Source of the DNA: Aquimarina atlantica
GTDB taxonomy: Bacteria > Bacteroidota > Bacteroidia > Flavobacteriales > Flavobacteriaceae
Length of the DNA: 64,000 bases
Reading direction: 5' to 3'
NCBI RefSeq assembly: GCF_000626715.1
Contig: NZ_AQRA01000007.1
Coordinates: forward strand, 186,001 to 250,000
The position numbers and the translations under genes were made by a program. The notes under the pieces were generated by a model, which was not told the origin of the DNA, ran no database searches, and saw only the letters and a program-made list of their open reading frames with translations. Shown one piece after another: positions 1-8,972 of this stretch (its first letter is position 1; each line of letters starts with the position of its first letter).

Positions 1-851
1 TCGTATTATATTTCTTCCTTATTACAGGATTGGCACTTCTTATTTCTATGATAGGACTAACCACTTCTGGTAATATTATGAATTCTGAGAATAGCCTGGC
101 AGCTCTTTTTTGGATACTTGGCGTTATTATCTACTGTGCATTTTGGTTTGCAGTACTCTTCTTTATTATAAGTTTTAAAATGAATTCGTCTTTTACGGCG
201 ATCACGGCAGCGGGAGTATGGTTATTCTTTCTTATCATAATCCCAGCTGTACTTAATGTATGGGTAACTACCAGGTATCCATTAGACAGTACATCACTAG
301 CAGAAATTACTCGTAGGACAAGTCTTGAAAATGAAGAAGATGAAAACGAAGCCAGAGAAGTTATTCAAGAATTTTTAGCACATAATCCCCATCTTCAGGG
401 TTCTGATAGTCTTATACATAATAACACACTTGCCAAAGCATACGCTGCGCTAACATCCTTAAAAGATATGCATAGTAAAGAAGATGTAGATCATTATAAC
501 AATCAGGTATATCAGAGAAATCGATGGATATCAGATTTCCATTGGGTAAATCCTGCGGTAAATATGCAGAGTATATTTATTCATATTGCAAAAACAGATC
601 TTAATACCTTTCATCAATTTCATACTTCTATAGAATCATTCCATCGTAATATTTCAGATTTCTATTTTCAGAAATTGTTTTGGGATAAACCTATACAGCG
701 TGCTGACTATTCGCGATTACCATCCTTCAAAATCAAGACAGATGAAGTAAAATGGAGTACTCTTATTGTATTAGGGATAGTCAAAATTAGTATCGCAACG
801 ATCTTATTTTTCGGAATAGGTTTCATAATCATGAAAAAAAAGAAAATATGA
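1..851 (+). CDS. ABC-2 type permease, DUF3526 family (5' end cut by window)
   Basis: Membrane subunit of an ABC-2 type exporter, truncated by the window edge: the frame is open from base 3 with no true start. Hydrophobic segments lie at the visible N-terminus (two or three helices), followed by a long polar, acidic, extracytoplasmic stretch containing EEDENEAREV, and a last helix ending in a Lys-rich tail (IMKKKKI). This layout of a large periplasmic loop before the final helix is typical of DUF3526 permeases of Bacteroidetes. The stop overlaps the next start (ATGA at 848-851), which indicates translational coupling. Substrate unknown. Confidence 0.75.
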   Translation, partial: VLYFFLITGLALLISMIGLTTSGNIMNSENSLAALFWILGVIIYCAFWFAVLFFIISFKMNSSFTAITAAGVWLFFLIIIPAVLNVWVTTRYPLDSTSLAEITRRTSLENEEDENEAREVIQEFLAHNPHLQGSDSLIHNNTLAKAYAALTSLKDMHSKEDVDHYNNQVYQRNRWISDFHWVNPAVNMQSIFIHIAKTDLNTFHQFHTSIESFHRNISDFYFQKLFWDKPIQRADYSRLPSFKIKTDEVKWSTLIVLGIVKISIATILFFGIGFIIMKKKKI

Positions 852-3058
852 GAAATTTACTTTACACTATACTACTTTTTACACAGTGTATTGTTGGTGT
901 TGCACAGCATACAAATCAAAATTTTCCGCCCCCTAGTGATCCTCCCCAGGTTTTTGCAAAACGTGCAAAGGGTTCCATAAAAATCGATGGCAAATTAAAT
1001 GAGTCTGACTGGCAGGAAGCTCCTGTTACCAAAGATTTTTTTCGCATGGAACCCCGACAGGGAGGAGCTTATACATATAAAACCGAAGTACGTGTTTTAT
1101 TTGATGAGAAGCAATTATACGTAGGCGTGTTTTGTGAAGATTCTTTAGGGAAAAAAGGAGTTCGGGTACAAGATTTAAGAAGAGATTTTAGTGCCGGTGA
1201 GAATGATATTTTTGGTATTCAATTAGATCCTCAAAATCTCAAACAATACTGCGTTTCGTTTCAAACCACTCCGTATGGTAATCAACGAGACTTACAGAAT
1301 TTTAATGATAATAGTACCGATAATGACTGGAATGCACTATGGTCGGTACGCACTCATAGAACCGATATGGGGTATTATGCAGAGTTTGCGATACCCTTTA
1401 CATCTATTCGGTACGACAGTCAGAAAAGCGAAGAAGATATTACCTGGGGAATTACATTTAGCAGATTAGCAAGAAGAGATTATGAGCGAACCGTTTTTCC
1501 TGCTATTCCTCAATCTTTTTCTCCGTACAGGATGACATATGCTGCGCAACTAAAAGGGTTAGAACTTCCCAGTTCTGGAGCAAATCTTAGAGTAGAACCT
1601 TATTCTCTATATCAATACACAACGACTGACACAGAAGGAGAAAAAAACTCTGATAGTAAACTAAAATTTGGAGGAGATGCAAAATGGGCAATAAGTCCAC
1701 GATCGGTCTTAGACATAACTGTTAATACAGATTTTGCACAGGCAGATGTAGATAGAGCGGTTAACAATCTTGAACGGTTCAATATATTTTTTCCAGAGCG
1801 AAGGCAATTTTTCTTAGAAAACTCTGGGATTTGGGCAGGAGCCTCTAATAATTTGGTTCGTCCTTTTTTTAGTAGAAAAATTGGATTAGAAGGTAAATTT
1901 AATGCTGTTCCTGCTCCCATCAATGTCGGAACACGTTTTACAGACAGAAACGATAAAAGAACGCTGGCAGGGTTATATATCCATCAAAGAAATACTGATA
2001 ATGCACCTAGTGCAAATTTTGGAGTATTTCGTTACCTCCAGAATTATGGAAAAGAAAACAATGTGGGAGTGATGATCAATCATCGCTTAGATGAAAATAG
2101 TAAAGTATTAAATATCGATGAAAACAATAATACAACCGCAACCATAGATGGTTTAATTCGAATAAAAAATAGATGGACAATTTCGTATCTAATTTCTTCT
2201 ACATATGATGAACAAACTAATAAATGGGGAGAAGCAGGGAATCTTTTTTCTGGATATCGAAGCAATAAGATGTATTGGGGATGGTCTACAAATTTTGTAA
2301 GCAAAAATTATAACCCAGGTACGGGTTTTGTCTTTCAGAATGATGTTATAAAACATAATCCTGGCGGGTATTTTATTGTAAGACCTAAAAAACTTCCCTG
2401 GATTCGTCGCTGGGATCCAGGTTTTTTTGCAAACTACTATCATGATTTTCAAAACCCAGAAAAATTTCAACAGGCAAGCCTGTATCTTTTTCCTGTATAT
2501 GTATTTTTTAAAGACAACAGTTTTGTAGAATACTCGGTTACACCATCATGGCAAAATATAAATTTTGATTTCAAACCTCTGGGGTTAGCTATCGAACAAA
2601 AAAGGTATTTCTATACCCGACAATTTGTTCGATATAATTCTGACCGATCAAGAAAATTGTCGGCTTCTTTTAAATATGAATGGGGAGGTTTCTATAATGG
2701 AAGCAGAAATACAATTACGGCTGGTATGCGATATGCTCCTTTACCTCATATTGCTTTAACCGCAGATTATGAATATAATAATCTTAGGAAAATAGGAATA
2801 CTAAGAGAAAATTTAGAAACTAATTTATATTCTGCCAGTCTTCGTCTTGCACTCTCTCCCCGAATGCAACTATCTACCTTTTACCAGTATAATTCATTTA
2901 ACAAGCAAGGAAGGTGGAATGCACGATTTAGTTGGGAATATATGCCTTTATCTTTTATTTACCTGGTGTTTAACGATACCCAAATAAAATCATCGTTAGA
3001 TCCTATAGACAGGAATCAACAATTCATTAGTAAAATTACTTTTCTGAAACAGTTTTAA
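848..3058 (+). CDS. DUF5916 domain outer-membrane protein with CBM9-like N-domain
   Basis: A 736-aa secreted protein. Residues 1-20 form a signal peptide ending near VAQ. Residues about 35-230 resemble the carbohydrate-binding family 9-like fold (KIDGKLNESDWQEAP is the usual opening). The remainder is the DUF5916 region, rich in alternating aromatic and polar strands and ending in a phenylalanine (FLKQF), as expected of an outer-membrane beta-barrel. It overlaps the ABC permease by 4 nt and is followed 2 nt later by a MATE exporter, so the three are probably cotranscribed. The function of DUF5916 proteins is not established; a surface or export role is inferred. Confidence 0.8.
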   Translation: MRNLLYTILLFTQCIVGVAQHTNQNFPPPSDPPQVFAKRAKGSIKIDGKLNESDWQEAPVTKDFFRMEPRQGGAYTYKTEVRVLFDEKQLYVGVFCEDSLGKKGVRVQDLRRDFSAGENDIFGIQLDPQNLKQYCVSFQTTPYGNQRDLQNFNDNSTDNDWNALWSVRTHRTDMGYYAEFAIPFTSIRYDSQKSEEDITWGITFSRLARRDYERTVFPAIPQSFSPYRMTYAAQLKGLELPSSGANLRVEPYSLYQYTTTDTEGEKNSDSKLKFGGDAKWAISPRSVLDITVNTDFAQADVDRAVNNLERFNIFFPERRQFFLENSGIWAGASNNLVRPFFSRKIGLEGKFNAVPAPINVGTRFTDRNDKRTLAGLYIHQRNTDNAPSANFGVFRYLQNYGKENNVGVMINHRLDENSKVLNIDENNNTTATIDGLIRIKNRWTISYLISSTYDEQTNKWGEAGNLFSGYRSNKMYWGWSTNFVSKNYNPGTGFVFQNDVIKHNPGGYFIVRPKKLPWIRRWDPGFFANYYHDFQNPEKFQQASLYLFPVYVFFKDNSFVEYSVTPSWQNINFDFKPLGLAIEQKRYFYTRQFVRYNSDRSRKLSASFKYEWGGFYNGSRNTITAGMRYAPLPHIALTADYEYNNLRKIGILRENLETNLYSASLRLALSPRMQLSTFYQYNSFNKQGRWNARFSWEYMPLSFIYLVFNDTQIKSSLDPIDRNQQFISKITFLKQF

Positions 3059-3060
3059 TT

Positions 3061-4425
3061 GTGAAGAAACAACCAGATATACTGAAAGATAATCTCTGGA
3101 AATTAATGCTTAAGCTTTCTTTACCAGGAATATTAGGGATGATGGTAATTTCTATTAATTCCCTGGTAGATGCTATTTATGTGAGTTATTTTATTGATGC
3201 AGAAGCATTCGCCGGGATTTCTTTGTTATTTCCGCTTACCCTGGTTATTACCAGTGTCACTGTTTTTATTGCAGCTGGATCATCTTCGGTTTTAAGTAGG
3301 GCCATAGGAGCCAAGGATATAGAAAAACAACAAAAAGTAATCCCTAATATGATTGCACTTTCTCTTATAAGCTCGATAATATTAATGGTGGTAGGTGTTC
3401 TTTTTACTAAACAATTAGTAGCCTTTATGGGAGCTACAGGAGCTATGCTGGATTATGGTGTTTCTTATTTTGAAATATCCATTCTGGGAGTGTTTTTTAC
3501 TATCTACGGTCTTTCTGCTAATGGACTTATTAGATCCGAAGGTAAAATTAAACAAGCAATGACATTTACAGTAGTATCTGTAGTCTTAAATATTACATTA
3601 ACACCTCTGTTTATTCATACCTTCTCTATGGATATTGCTGGTGCAGCCTTGAGTAGTATCATATCTATGTTTATATATGCGATTGCAACCTCGCTCTATT
3701 TTGTTAAGAAAAAAGCATCGTTTACAATTGGAAAATTTAGTGTTAAGATTGAAAAAGATATCATAAAAGATGTAATTAGTGTAGGTACATCTGCTTTTGT
3801 TATGCAATTATCTAATGTTATAAAACAGTTTTTTTTGTTTAGAACTCTGGCCTGGTATGGTACTACCCATGATATTGCTTTTTTTAGTGCTGCATTTAGG
3901 CTATTTTCATTTTTGGCAGTACCTGTATTAGGTTTATTACAACCCTTGCAACCTATAATAGGAATAAACTATGGTGCATCTAATATACCGAGATGTATAG
4001 AGGCAATAAAAACATTTAGAATTGGTGGCGTTTTATTTATCCTGGTTTTTATGATCCCTGTGTTGATTTTTCCTGAATATTGTATTCAATTAATGCTTCC
4101 TGATATGGTATTAAATACTCAGGAAATCTTTAATCTAAGAAGTATTTTGGCAGTGCTATTTTTATTACCTATTGCTTCGAGTAGTATTATTTTTTTTCAA
4201 TCGGTAGGAAAAGGAAAACTAGCCAGTATAGTCCCGATAAGCCGACAAATTGTTTTGTTTCTACCTTTAATTTGGGTTTTCCCAAAAATGTTTGGTATTA
4301 ATGGAATATACTATACGCTTGTTGTAGAAAATATAATCTATGCACTAGTATTATGGATACTATCTTCTATAGAACTTAAGAAACTATTGAGTTCGGCTTC
4401 TAAAAGAATGGTGTTTCAGAAATAA
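3061..4425 (+). CDS. MATE family efflux transporter
   Basis: A 454-aa polytopic inner-membrane protein with about twelve hydrophobic segments and the two-bundle pseudo-repeat of MATE exporters. The N-terminal pattern KLSLPGILGMMVISINSLVD and the later QPLQPIIGINYGA are characteristic of the NorM/DinF-type MATE fold. These proteins exchange drugs or metabolites for Na+ or H+. The start is GTG at 3061, two bases after the stop of the DUF5916 gene, so translation is probably coupled. The substrate cannot be read from sequence. Confidence 0.9.
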   Translation: MKKQPDILKDNLWKLMLKLSLPGILGMMVISINSLVDAIYVSYFIDAEAFAGISLLFPLTLVITSVTVFIAAGSSSVLSRAIGAKDIEKQQKVIPNMIALSLISSIILMVVGVLFTKQLVAFMGATGAMLDYGVSYFEISILGVFFTIYGLSANGLIRSEGKIKQAMTFTVVSVVLNITLTPLFIHTFSMDIAGAALSSIISMFIYAIATSLYFVKKKASFTIGKFSVKIEKDIIKDVISVGTSAFVMQLSNVIKQFFLFRTLAWYGTTHDIAFFSAAFRLFSFLAVPVLGLLQPLQPIIGINYGASNIPRCIEAIKTFRIGGVLFILVFMIPVLIFPEYCIQLMLPDMVLNTQEIFNLRSILAVLFLLPIASSSIIFFQSVGKGKLASIVPISRQIVLFLPLIWVFPKMFGINGIYYTLVVENIIYALVLWILSSIELKKLLSSASKRMVFQK

Positions 4426-4446
4426 TAAATATAAGGTATAAATAGC

Positions 4447-5055
4447 CTACTTTTTCTGAGCTACGATATGGAAAACATGCCAATATTTTTCTTTACCGGA
4501 TATGGTTTTGCCTTGTTTTTCTATTTCTTTACAATGGATAAGGTCGAAACGATTAAACATTGTTTTGATCTGTTTCTCGGTATGAAAAGTCATTTCGGGG
4601 TTAGAACTCCAGGCATCATTGGTGCCAAAAAAATGGCCACTAAAAATTCCTTTTTCAGTTATTGAAGAAATAATGATAGCCCATAACGTATCAAAATGAT
4701 CGGGGTGACAAAATGGTAAACTAAAAGTAGCGTTGATAAGCTGAGAATCGGGAAGAGTATCTATGTTTTCAAAAGAATTTAAACGAAGCTGAAGCTGTTG
4801 TTTGTATGTATCCGGGGTATTTTCCTTAATTCGCAATAAAGCTTCATTTTGTTTGTCTATGGCAAGTACATTCCATTTATCCTGCAGTAAAGCAAAAGTG
4901 TCTACACCATTCCCGCAACCCAAATCAACAGCTAGCCTGTTTTGAGGATTAATTTGTAGTTTTTGAGAAAGAGCTATTGCATTACGTAGAGTAGCCGCTG
5001 GAGGGTGTTTTTTTTGATCAAAATAGTGATAATGAGTGTTCCAGGGATTATCCAT
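4447..5055 (-). CDS. class I SAM-dependent methyltransferase
   Basis: A 202-aa soluble Rossmann-fold methyltransferase. Motif I (LAVDLGCGNG, residues 41-50) and an acidic residue at the end of strand 2 (LAIDKQ) define the SAM site; INATFSLPFC matches the motif IV region of TehB-like methyltransferases. The start codon overlaps the end of the upstream Fur-family gene by 8 nt, so the pair is an operon. Substrate unknown; the TehB resemblance suggests small-molecule methylation, but this is a family-level inference. Confidence 0.8.
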   Translation of the reverse strand: MDNPWNTHYHYFDQKKHPPAATLRNAIALSQKLQINPQNRLAVDLGCGNGVDTFALLQDKWNVLAIDKQNEALLRIKENTPDTYKQQLQLRLNSFENIDTLPDSQLINATFSLPFCHPDHFDTLWAIIISSITEKGIFSGHFFGTNDAWSSNPEMTFHTEKQIKTMFNRFDLIHCKEIEKQGKTISGKEKYWHVFHIVAQKK

Positions 5056-5494
5056 TAGTTGTTTTTAAACTAGAAAGGCATGCATTACAAACGCCATTAA
5101 TGGTATAGTTTATTTTTTGAGCCAGAAATTTTTCTAAAACTTTAATTTTTGGAATTTTAATATCTTCCAGACAATAGGTCTGTGAGCAATTTTCACAAAT
5201 AAGATGAACATGTTCATCAGAATGTACTTTTTCTGGGCATTCATGACTACACATTGCATATCGTATACCATGACTGTCTTCAGAAGCTTTATGTAATATC
5301 CCATGCTCTTCAAAAGAGCCTAATGTTCGATATATGGTTACTCGATCATGACTTACCTTCATATGAGAAATTATTTCTTTTGCAGATAATGCGTAATCAT
5401 AATTTAGAAATATTTTAAGCATTTCTATTCGTGCCGAAGTCTTTTTTAAAGAATGTGACTTAAGTAAATCTTCTATATATTTTTGCGTATTCAT
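5048..5494 (-). CDS. Fur family metal-responsive repressor
   Basis: A 148-aa Fur superfamily regulator. The N-terminal winged helix includes TSARIEMLKIFLNYDYALSA and the recognition region DRVTIYRTLGSFEEHGIL. The C-terminal dimerisation domain carries the His-rich HSDEHVHLICENC metal site and the paired cysteines CENC and CNAC of the structural zinc site. Whether it senses Fe, Zn or peroxide cannot be decided. It is the first gene of an operon with a SAM methyltransferase. A -7-like element TATCTTTT and an imperfect dyad GGGTATTATGCCC lie in the upstream 50 bases and could be its promoter and operator. Confidence 0.85.
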   Translation of the reverse strand: MNTQKYIEDLLKSHSLKKTSARIEMLKIFLNYDYALSAKEIISHMKVSHDRVTIYRTLGSFEEHGILHKASEDSHGIRYAMCSHECPEKVHSDEHVHLICENCSQTYCLEDIKIPKIKVLEKFLAQKINYTINGVCNACLSSLKTTNG

Positions 5495-5741
5495 GAATCG
5501 TTAAAATTCCAATAGATTTTAAAAAGATAAAGGGTATTATGCCCATTATTTTTTTAATCGTTTTTTGTTTTTATCCCTATCTCAAAGATACTTATTTTAT
5601 AAAAAAGAAGTATACTAAATCTCTGAATATTAATAAAAATTTCACTATTGTAATTATGATTCCTATCTTCTTGAAATTCTGAATTTACTTTATCCATGAA
5701 ATTTCTAAATGCCAGTATGTACACAATTATTTATATGGCAT

Positions 5742-6497
5742 TTATTCTTTCCAATTTTGAAGTCGGTCTATGTATAAATAACTTTCGACAAATTTTCTGT
5801 GCTCGGTACTGGTCATTTTTTCTAGTAAACGAAGAGCAGAAATATAGCTCGTTAAGTTTCCGTTGGAGGAACTAAATTTTCCATCCTCAACAAAGGTTAC
5901 CAAACTGTCGTTTTGAACTTTTAGGTTTGGATACTCTTTCTGTAGCTGTTTTCCGCCACCGATATAGGTAACAATTTTATGTCCGTCTGCAATTCCTGAT
6001 TTTCCAATAAGTTGTGCTCCTGCGCAATTGCTCACGATGTATTTAGTTTCGTTATTTTTCTTTTTGATAAAATCTACCATTTTTTTATTACGAACTTGTG
6101 CATACATATCATAGCCACTAGGAACAAAAAGAGCTGTTAATTTTGGGCAGTTGTCAAAAGTATAGTCAGGAACAAAATGCATGCCTTCTTCTGTGGTGAT
6201 TGGTTTTTTTGTTTCTGCTATGGTGATTACATTAAAAAGTTGTTCTAAGTTTTGATTCGGTTTTCCAAAAACGTCTGAAGTTGCTATAACTTCACCTTGC
6301 AATACGCCATTAAACATTAGAAGACCTATTGTTGGTAATTCTGGCTTAAATGGTTTTAAGTGTTTTGTTAATGTATCAGTTGATGACACTACTTGATGGG
6401 TATCTTCGGTTTTGAAGTTGTTTTTTGATTTTTCGGTAGTACAACTCATAAAAATTGCAGCAAAAAGCAGTGTTATGGTAATCATTATATTTTTCAT
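5742..6497 (-). CDS. DJ-1/PfpI family lipoprotein
   Basis: A 251-aa exported member of the DJ-1/PfpI (class I glutamine amidotransferase-like) family. An SPII signal peptide ends in the lipobox FMSC (Cys19). The nucleophile elbow is seen as VSNCAGAQLIG with Cys in the expected position, and the glycine-rich HKIVTYIGGG follows. Most DJ-1/PfpI proteins are cytosolic, so a lipid-anchored periplasmic or surface form is less usual, although such proteins occur in Bacteroidetes. Chaperone, glyoxalase-like or sensor roles are known in the superfamily; the function here is open. It is a single gene. Confidence 0.75.
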   Translation of the reverse strand: MKNIMITITLLFAAIFMSCTTEKSKNNFKTEDTHQVVSSTDTLTKHLKPFKPELPTIGLLMFNGVLQGEVIATSDVFGKPNQNLEQLFNVITIAETKKPITTEEGMHFVPDYTFDNCPKLTALFVPSGYDMYAQVRNKKMVDFIKKKNNETKYIVSNCAGAQLIGKSGIADGHKIVTYIGGGKQLQKEYPNLKVQNDSLVTFVEDGKFSSSNGNLTSYISALRLLEKMTSTEHRKFVESYLYIDRLQNWKE

Positions 6498-6605
6498 GTT
6501 CTTGTTATATTTTAAAAGTGTAACAAAGGTAATTATGTATATGCTGATAAAAATTAATCTAGTTTAAGAAAGTTAGTTTCTTTTGATCACAATCAGATAT
6601 TTGAA

Positions 6606-6715
6606 GATTAAATCAAGAAAGCTCACTAAGAGATATTCTTAAACATTACCGCAATGCATTGCCTTGTAATGATGTAGAAGCTATTAGTTTTTTATTTTAA
6701 CGGATTGATTTAATC
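6606..6715. repeat. imperfect palindromic element, 110 bp
   Basis: The outer arms GATTAAATCAA (6606-6616) and TTGATTTAATC (6705-6715) are exact inverted copies. Inner arms CATTAC and GTAATG surround the central palindrome GCAATGCATTGC at 6651-6662. No coding potential is visible. The whole stretch 6498-6968 holds no recognisable gene; besides this element it contains a small CAAAGC/GCTTTG hairpin near 6724 and the ghost tRNA locus described separately. Confidence 0.4.
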
Positions 6716-6778
6716 TTTCCTGACAAAGCTCCGCTTTGAGCATCGCAAAAAGAATCACTTGGCTTTGTTTCAAAAAAG

Positions 6779-6806
6779 AAGCGAGCTTCATTTCTGAAAC
6801 TCGCTT
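6779..6806 (-). terminator. intrinsic terminator-like hairpin of the decayed tRNA locus
   Basis: Arms AAGCGAG and CTCGCTT form a 7-bp stem. On the minus strand the stem is followed by CTTTTTTG, a typical termination tract. It sits 27 nt beyond the orphan tRNA end at 6833-6847, the same order as at the intact tRNA-Arg. Confidence 0.5.
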
Positions 6807-6832
6807 AGTAATTCACATTTTTTGTGATTCAT

Positions 6833-6847
6833 TTGTGACCTCGGCAG
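6833..6847 (-). pseudogene. remnant of a tRNA-Arg 3' end
   Basis: The 15 bases TTGTGACCTCGGCAG are identical to 7002-7016, which cover the last 12 nt of the intact tRNA-Arg plus 3 flanking bases. The rest of the tRNA is absent here. A hairpin with a T-tract follows on the minus strand, as at the intact gene, so this looks like what is left of a second tRNA copy, or of a duplication or attachment event at the tRNA end. No integrase gene lies nearby. Confidence 0.5.
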
Positions 6848-6968
6848 ATTATTTAATAATGATCCTAATTAAAACTCGCTATTGCAAATAAGAAACCACG
6901 AGTTATTACTCTAGTTCTTTATTTTATTCCAAAACTTCAAACTACGTTTGGTTTTTCTATAAAATAAA

Positions 6969-6993
6969 AAACCACGTCTTTTGGACGTGGTTT
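6969..6993 (-). terminator. intrinsic terminator of tRNA-Arg
   Basis: A perfect 10-bp stem AAACCACGTC / GACGTGGTTT with a 5-nt loop. On the minus strand it is followed by TTTTTATTTT, 11 nt past the tRNA end. Confidence 0.8.
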
Positions 6994-7004
6994 CTTGCTT
7001 GTTG

Positions 7005-7078
7005 TGACCTCGGCAGGATTCAAACCTGCAACCTCTTGAGCCGTAATCAAGTGCACTATTCAGTTATGCTACGAGGCC
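7005..7078 (-). tRNA. tRNA-Arg(ACG)
   Basis: The 74-nt minus-strand sequence folds as a complete cloverleaf: acceptor GGCCTCG/CGAGGTC with one G-U, D stem GCAT/GTGC, anticodon stem CTTGA/TCAAG with loop TTACGGC (anticodon ACG, read as ICG after deamination), T stem GCAGG/CCTGC, discriminator A. CCA is not encoded. Two normally invariant positions differ: the D loop reads TGAATA rather than TGGATA (G19 to A) and the T loop reads TTTGAAT rather than TTCGAAT (C56 to U). Together they would replace the tertiary pair G19-C56 by A19-U56. Confidence 0.92.
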
Positions 7079-7090
7079 TTTTTGCGGGTG

Positions 7091-7121
7091 CAAATATAGT
7101 TGTTTTTTATATTGCTGGCAA
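7091..7121 (-). promoter_or_regulatory. Bacteroidetes-type promoter of tRNA-Arg
   Basis: On the minus strand TTG (7119-7121) is followed after 20 nt by TATATTTG (7091-7098), matching the TTG-N19-21-TAnnTTTG consensus. Transcription would start about 7 nt before the tRNA 5' end. Confidence 0.75.
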
Positions 7122-7253
7122 AATTTATATAGACTTTTTCGCAGATAGAAAAAAGCTACCCGACAGGTTTTAGATAAACACGATCTAAAAACAGGATTCG
7201 AGTAGCCTGATAGTATGTGTGTTAAAGCACAGTTATGCTATATGTAAATTAAT

Positions 7254-8591
7254 TTATTGACTTTTTCTGGTCATCATCTTTTTGGCAAGATCTGCACCAA
7301 TTAATGATTGTAATAAGTTTCCATTAGCATCTTGTTTACCGCCATCCTGTATATAAATCTCTGGTAGTTTTAGCTCTTTCAGCTCCCTGGCTATATTTAC
7401 AGAAGTCTTATATTCCCACTCGGCACGTTCTTGTGGAGTAAGACCGGCACTTACCAGTTTAGCATTTTCATACGACTGTGCATCTGCCATGGTTTTTTGT
7501 GTTTTGGCCTTAAACTGTGCAACTTCATAATTCTTACGCTCCTCGATAAGGTTAAATTCTGCTACTTTGGCTTTTGTTTCTGCTTCGATAGTTTTTTGAA
7601 TTTGCTCTTTTTCTAGTCGGGCACGTTCTGTTGCTTTCTCAGCTTCACCCTTTGCCGTTTCTTTTTGAGCACGATAGAATTCACGCTCTGCTTGTTGTTT
7701 TTCTAATTGCGTTTGCGCTACCTCTTCTTTTTGTAATTGTAATCGTTTATCAAAGGTGCTCTCCCAATCAATTTCAGTAACAACAGCTTGTACTACTGTA
7801 AGACCATAAGCTTTTAGAGAGTTTCCTTTTTCCCGTACAGGCTCTCCGTTTATGTATTTGATTTTAAAACGCTTCTGTTTAGATTCTTTATTCACGATTG
7901 TTCTCACAACACTGCTGTCCCCAATTAATTCTCTGTTTTCGTTGGCTATGTATTCTTCTAGTACATACATACCGTTTTCTAACTGATCTTTAAAATACCG
8001 GTCAAAATCAGACGCTTGTCCAGAGATATAATCCTGGGCATCCATTAACTTACACGTATTCTTAATTGATTGATCTATATTAGGGATGATACGTGATCGA
8101 ATAAGGTTTTTTTCGGTTTTATTACGGTCTGCTACAGATAAGAATTGTGATTCATCTGCAGTATTAATACTAATGACTACCGAAGTTGCAATTCTTGCTT
8201 TTACAGCATCGCTAAATGCCCAGTATTTTGCCACATCAACATTGGCATATTTACTTTGTTCCCCAAGCTCACCACTATCTTTATTTGGAATTACATATTT
8301 GATAGGGAGTTCGAATTGTATAGGGATCAAACGTCCCCACATTTTGGTATTGATACCTTGATGTACTACAGCTTTTTGGCTACCCCAGGGATATTGTACT
8401 GCATAGGCAGTACCAGGTTCTGCATAAAAAAACATACCAGAGATCACACTTAGCACAAAACCAAACCCAATTAATTTAAAATTACGCGACTTGGTGAACC
8501 AATTTATAATTTTTGAAGTTGAAAAAAATGGCTTGATTATGAGCATTATGATTCCTGTAAGAATCATCACGATTCCTATAAATGTTAGCAT
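7254..8591 (-). CDS. SPFH (prohibitin/flotillin-like) membrane protein
   Basis: A 445-aa protein with two N-terminal transmembrane segments (residues about 2-22 and 40-58), an SPFH/Band 7 domain (about 60-290), and a long charged coiled coil (LQLQKEEVAQTQLEKQQAEREFYRAQKETAKGEAEKATERA pattern, about 290-400) ending in a conserved-looking tail with QSLIGADLAKKMM. SPFH proteins oligomerise into membrane-associated rings or cages that organise proteases or lipid domains. There is no NfeD-like partner beside it; it is a single gene. Its substrate or partner is unknown. Confidence 0.85.
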   Translation of the reverse strand: MLTFIGIVMILTGIIMLIIKPFFSTSKIINWFTKSRNFKLIGFGFVLSVISGMFFYAEPGTAYAVQYPWGSQKAVVHQGINTKMWGRLIPIQFELPIKYVIPNKDSGELGEQSKYANVDVAKYWAFSDAVKARIATSVVISINTADESQFLSVADRNKTEKNLIRSRIIPNIDQSIKNTCKLMDAQDYISGQASDFDRYFKDQLENGMYVLEEYIANENRELIGDSSVVRTIVNKESKQKRFKIKYINGEPVREKGNSLKAYGLTVVQAVVTEIDWESTFDKRLQLQKEEVAQTQLEKQQAEREFYRAQKETAKGEAEKATERARLEKEQIQKTIEAETKAKVAEFNLIEERKNYEVAQFKAKTQKTMADAQSYENAKLVSAGLTPQERAEWEYKTSVNIARELKELKLPEIYIQDGGKQDANGNLLQSLIGADLAKKMMTRKSQ

Positions 8592-8972
8592 ATTAGATGG
8601 TTTTAGAAATGATTAATTGATTTAATTTTTAGATATTGAAGAAAGTAGTTTTGTTTACATGATTTCTAGGTTTTTATTGTTAAAATTAGTTGTATTTCTA
8701 TATTGTCTTTTTAATATATCTGAAAGAAAATTATGGGCAAAATATTTTTACTGAAATCTGTGAAGGTGATTGTTATTTTGTAACTAAAAAGATGATAATT
8801 GTTTTGGAATGTAATCATGTTGTCTTAATATTAGTTAATAAATATAATATAAAATCAGCTTTGTTATTATAGATTGAAACATTTGTAGGGCGGTTTTGCA
8901 TCATATTTTGATTTTGTAGGCGATTTTCATCTTTTTTTGGCCTCTTTTTCTTATTTTCATTATTTTCGGCCA
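8592..8972. other. intergenic region between divergent SPFH and apt genes
   Basis: Very AT-rich with no convincing gene. An imperfect direct repeat is present: TTGTAGGGCGGTTTTGCATC at 8883-8902 and TTTTGTAGGCGATTTTCATC at 8912-8931, about 30 bp apart, just upstream of apt. It could be a regulator site but no family is suggested. Confidence 0.35.

Noticed and set aside
30-851. Complete 273-aa protein starting at TTG 30
   Set aside because: The frame is open to the window edge and the family is longer at its N-terminus, so it is a truncated gene.
6833-7016. att-site pair of an integrated element
   Set aside because: Only 15 bp repeat enclosing 154 bp without integrase or cargo; kept only as a possibility under the ghost tRNA finding.
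8690-8872. 60-aa plus-strand frame upstream of apt
   Set aside because: AT-rich, no family pattern, and no start context; it fills an intergenic region by chance.
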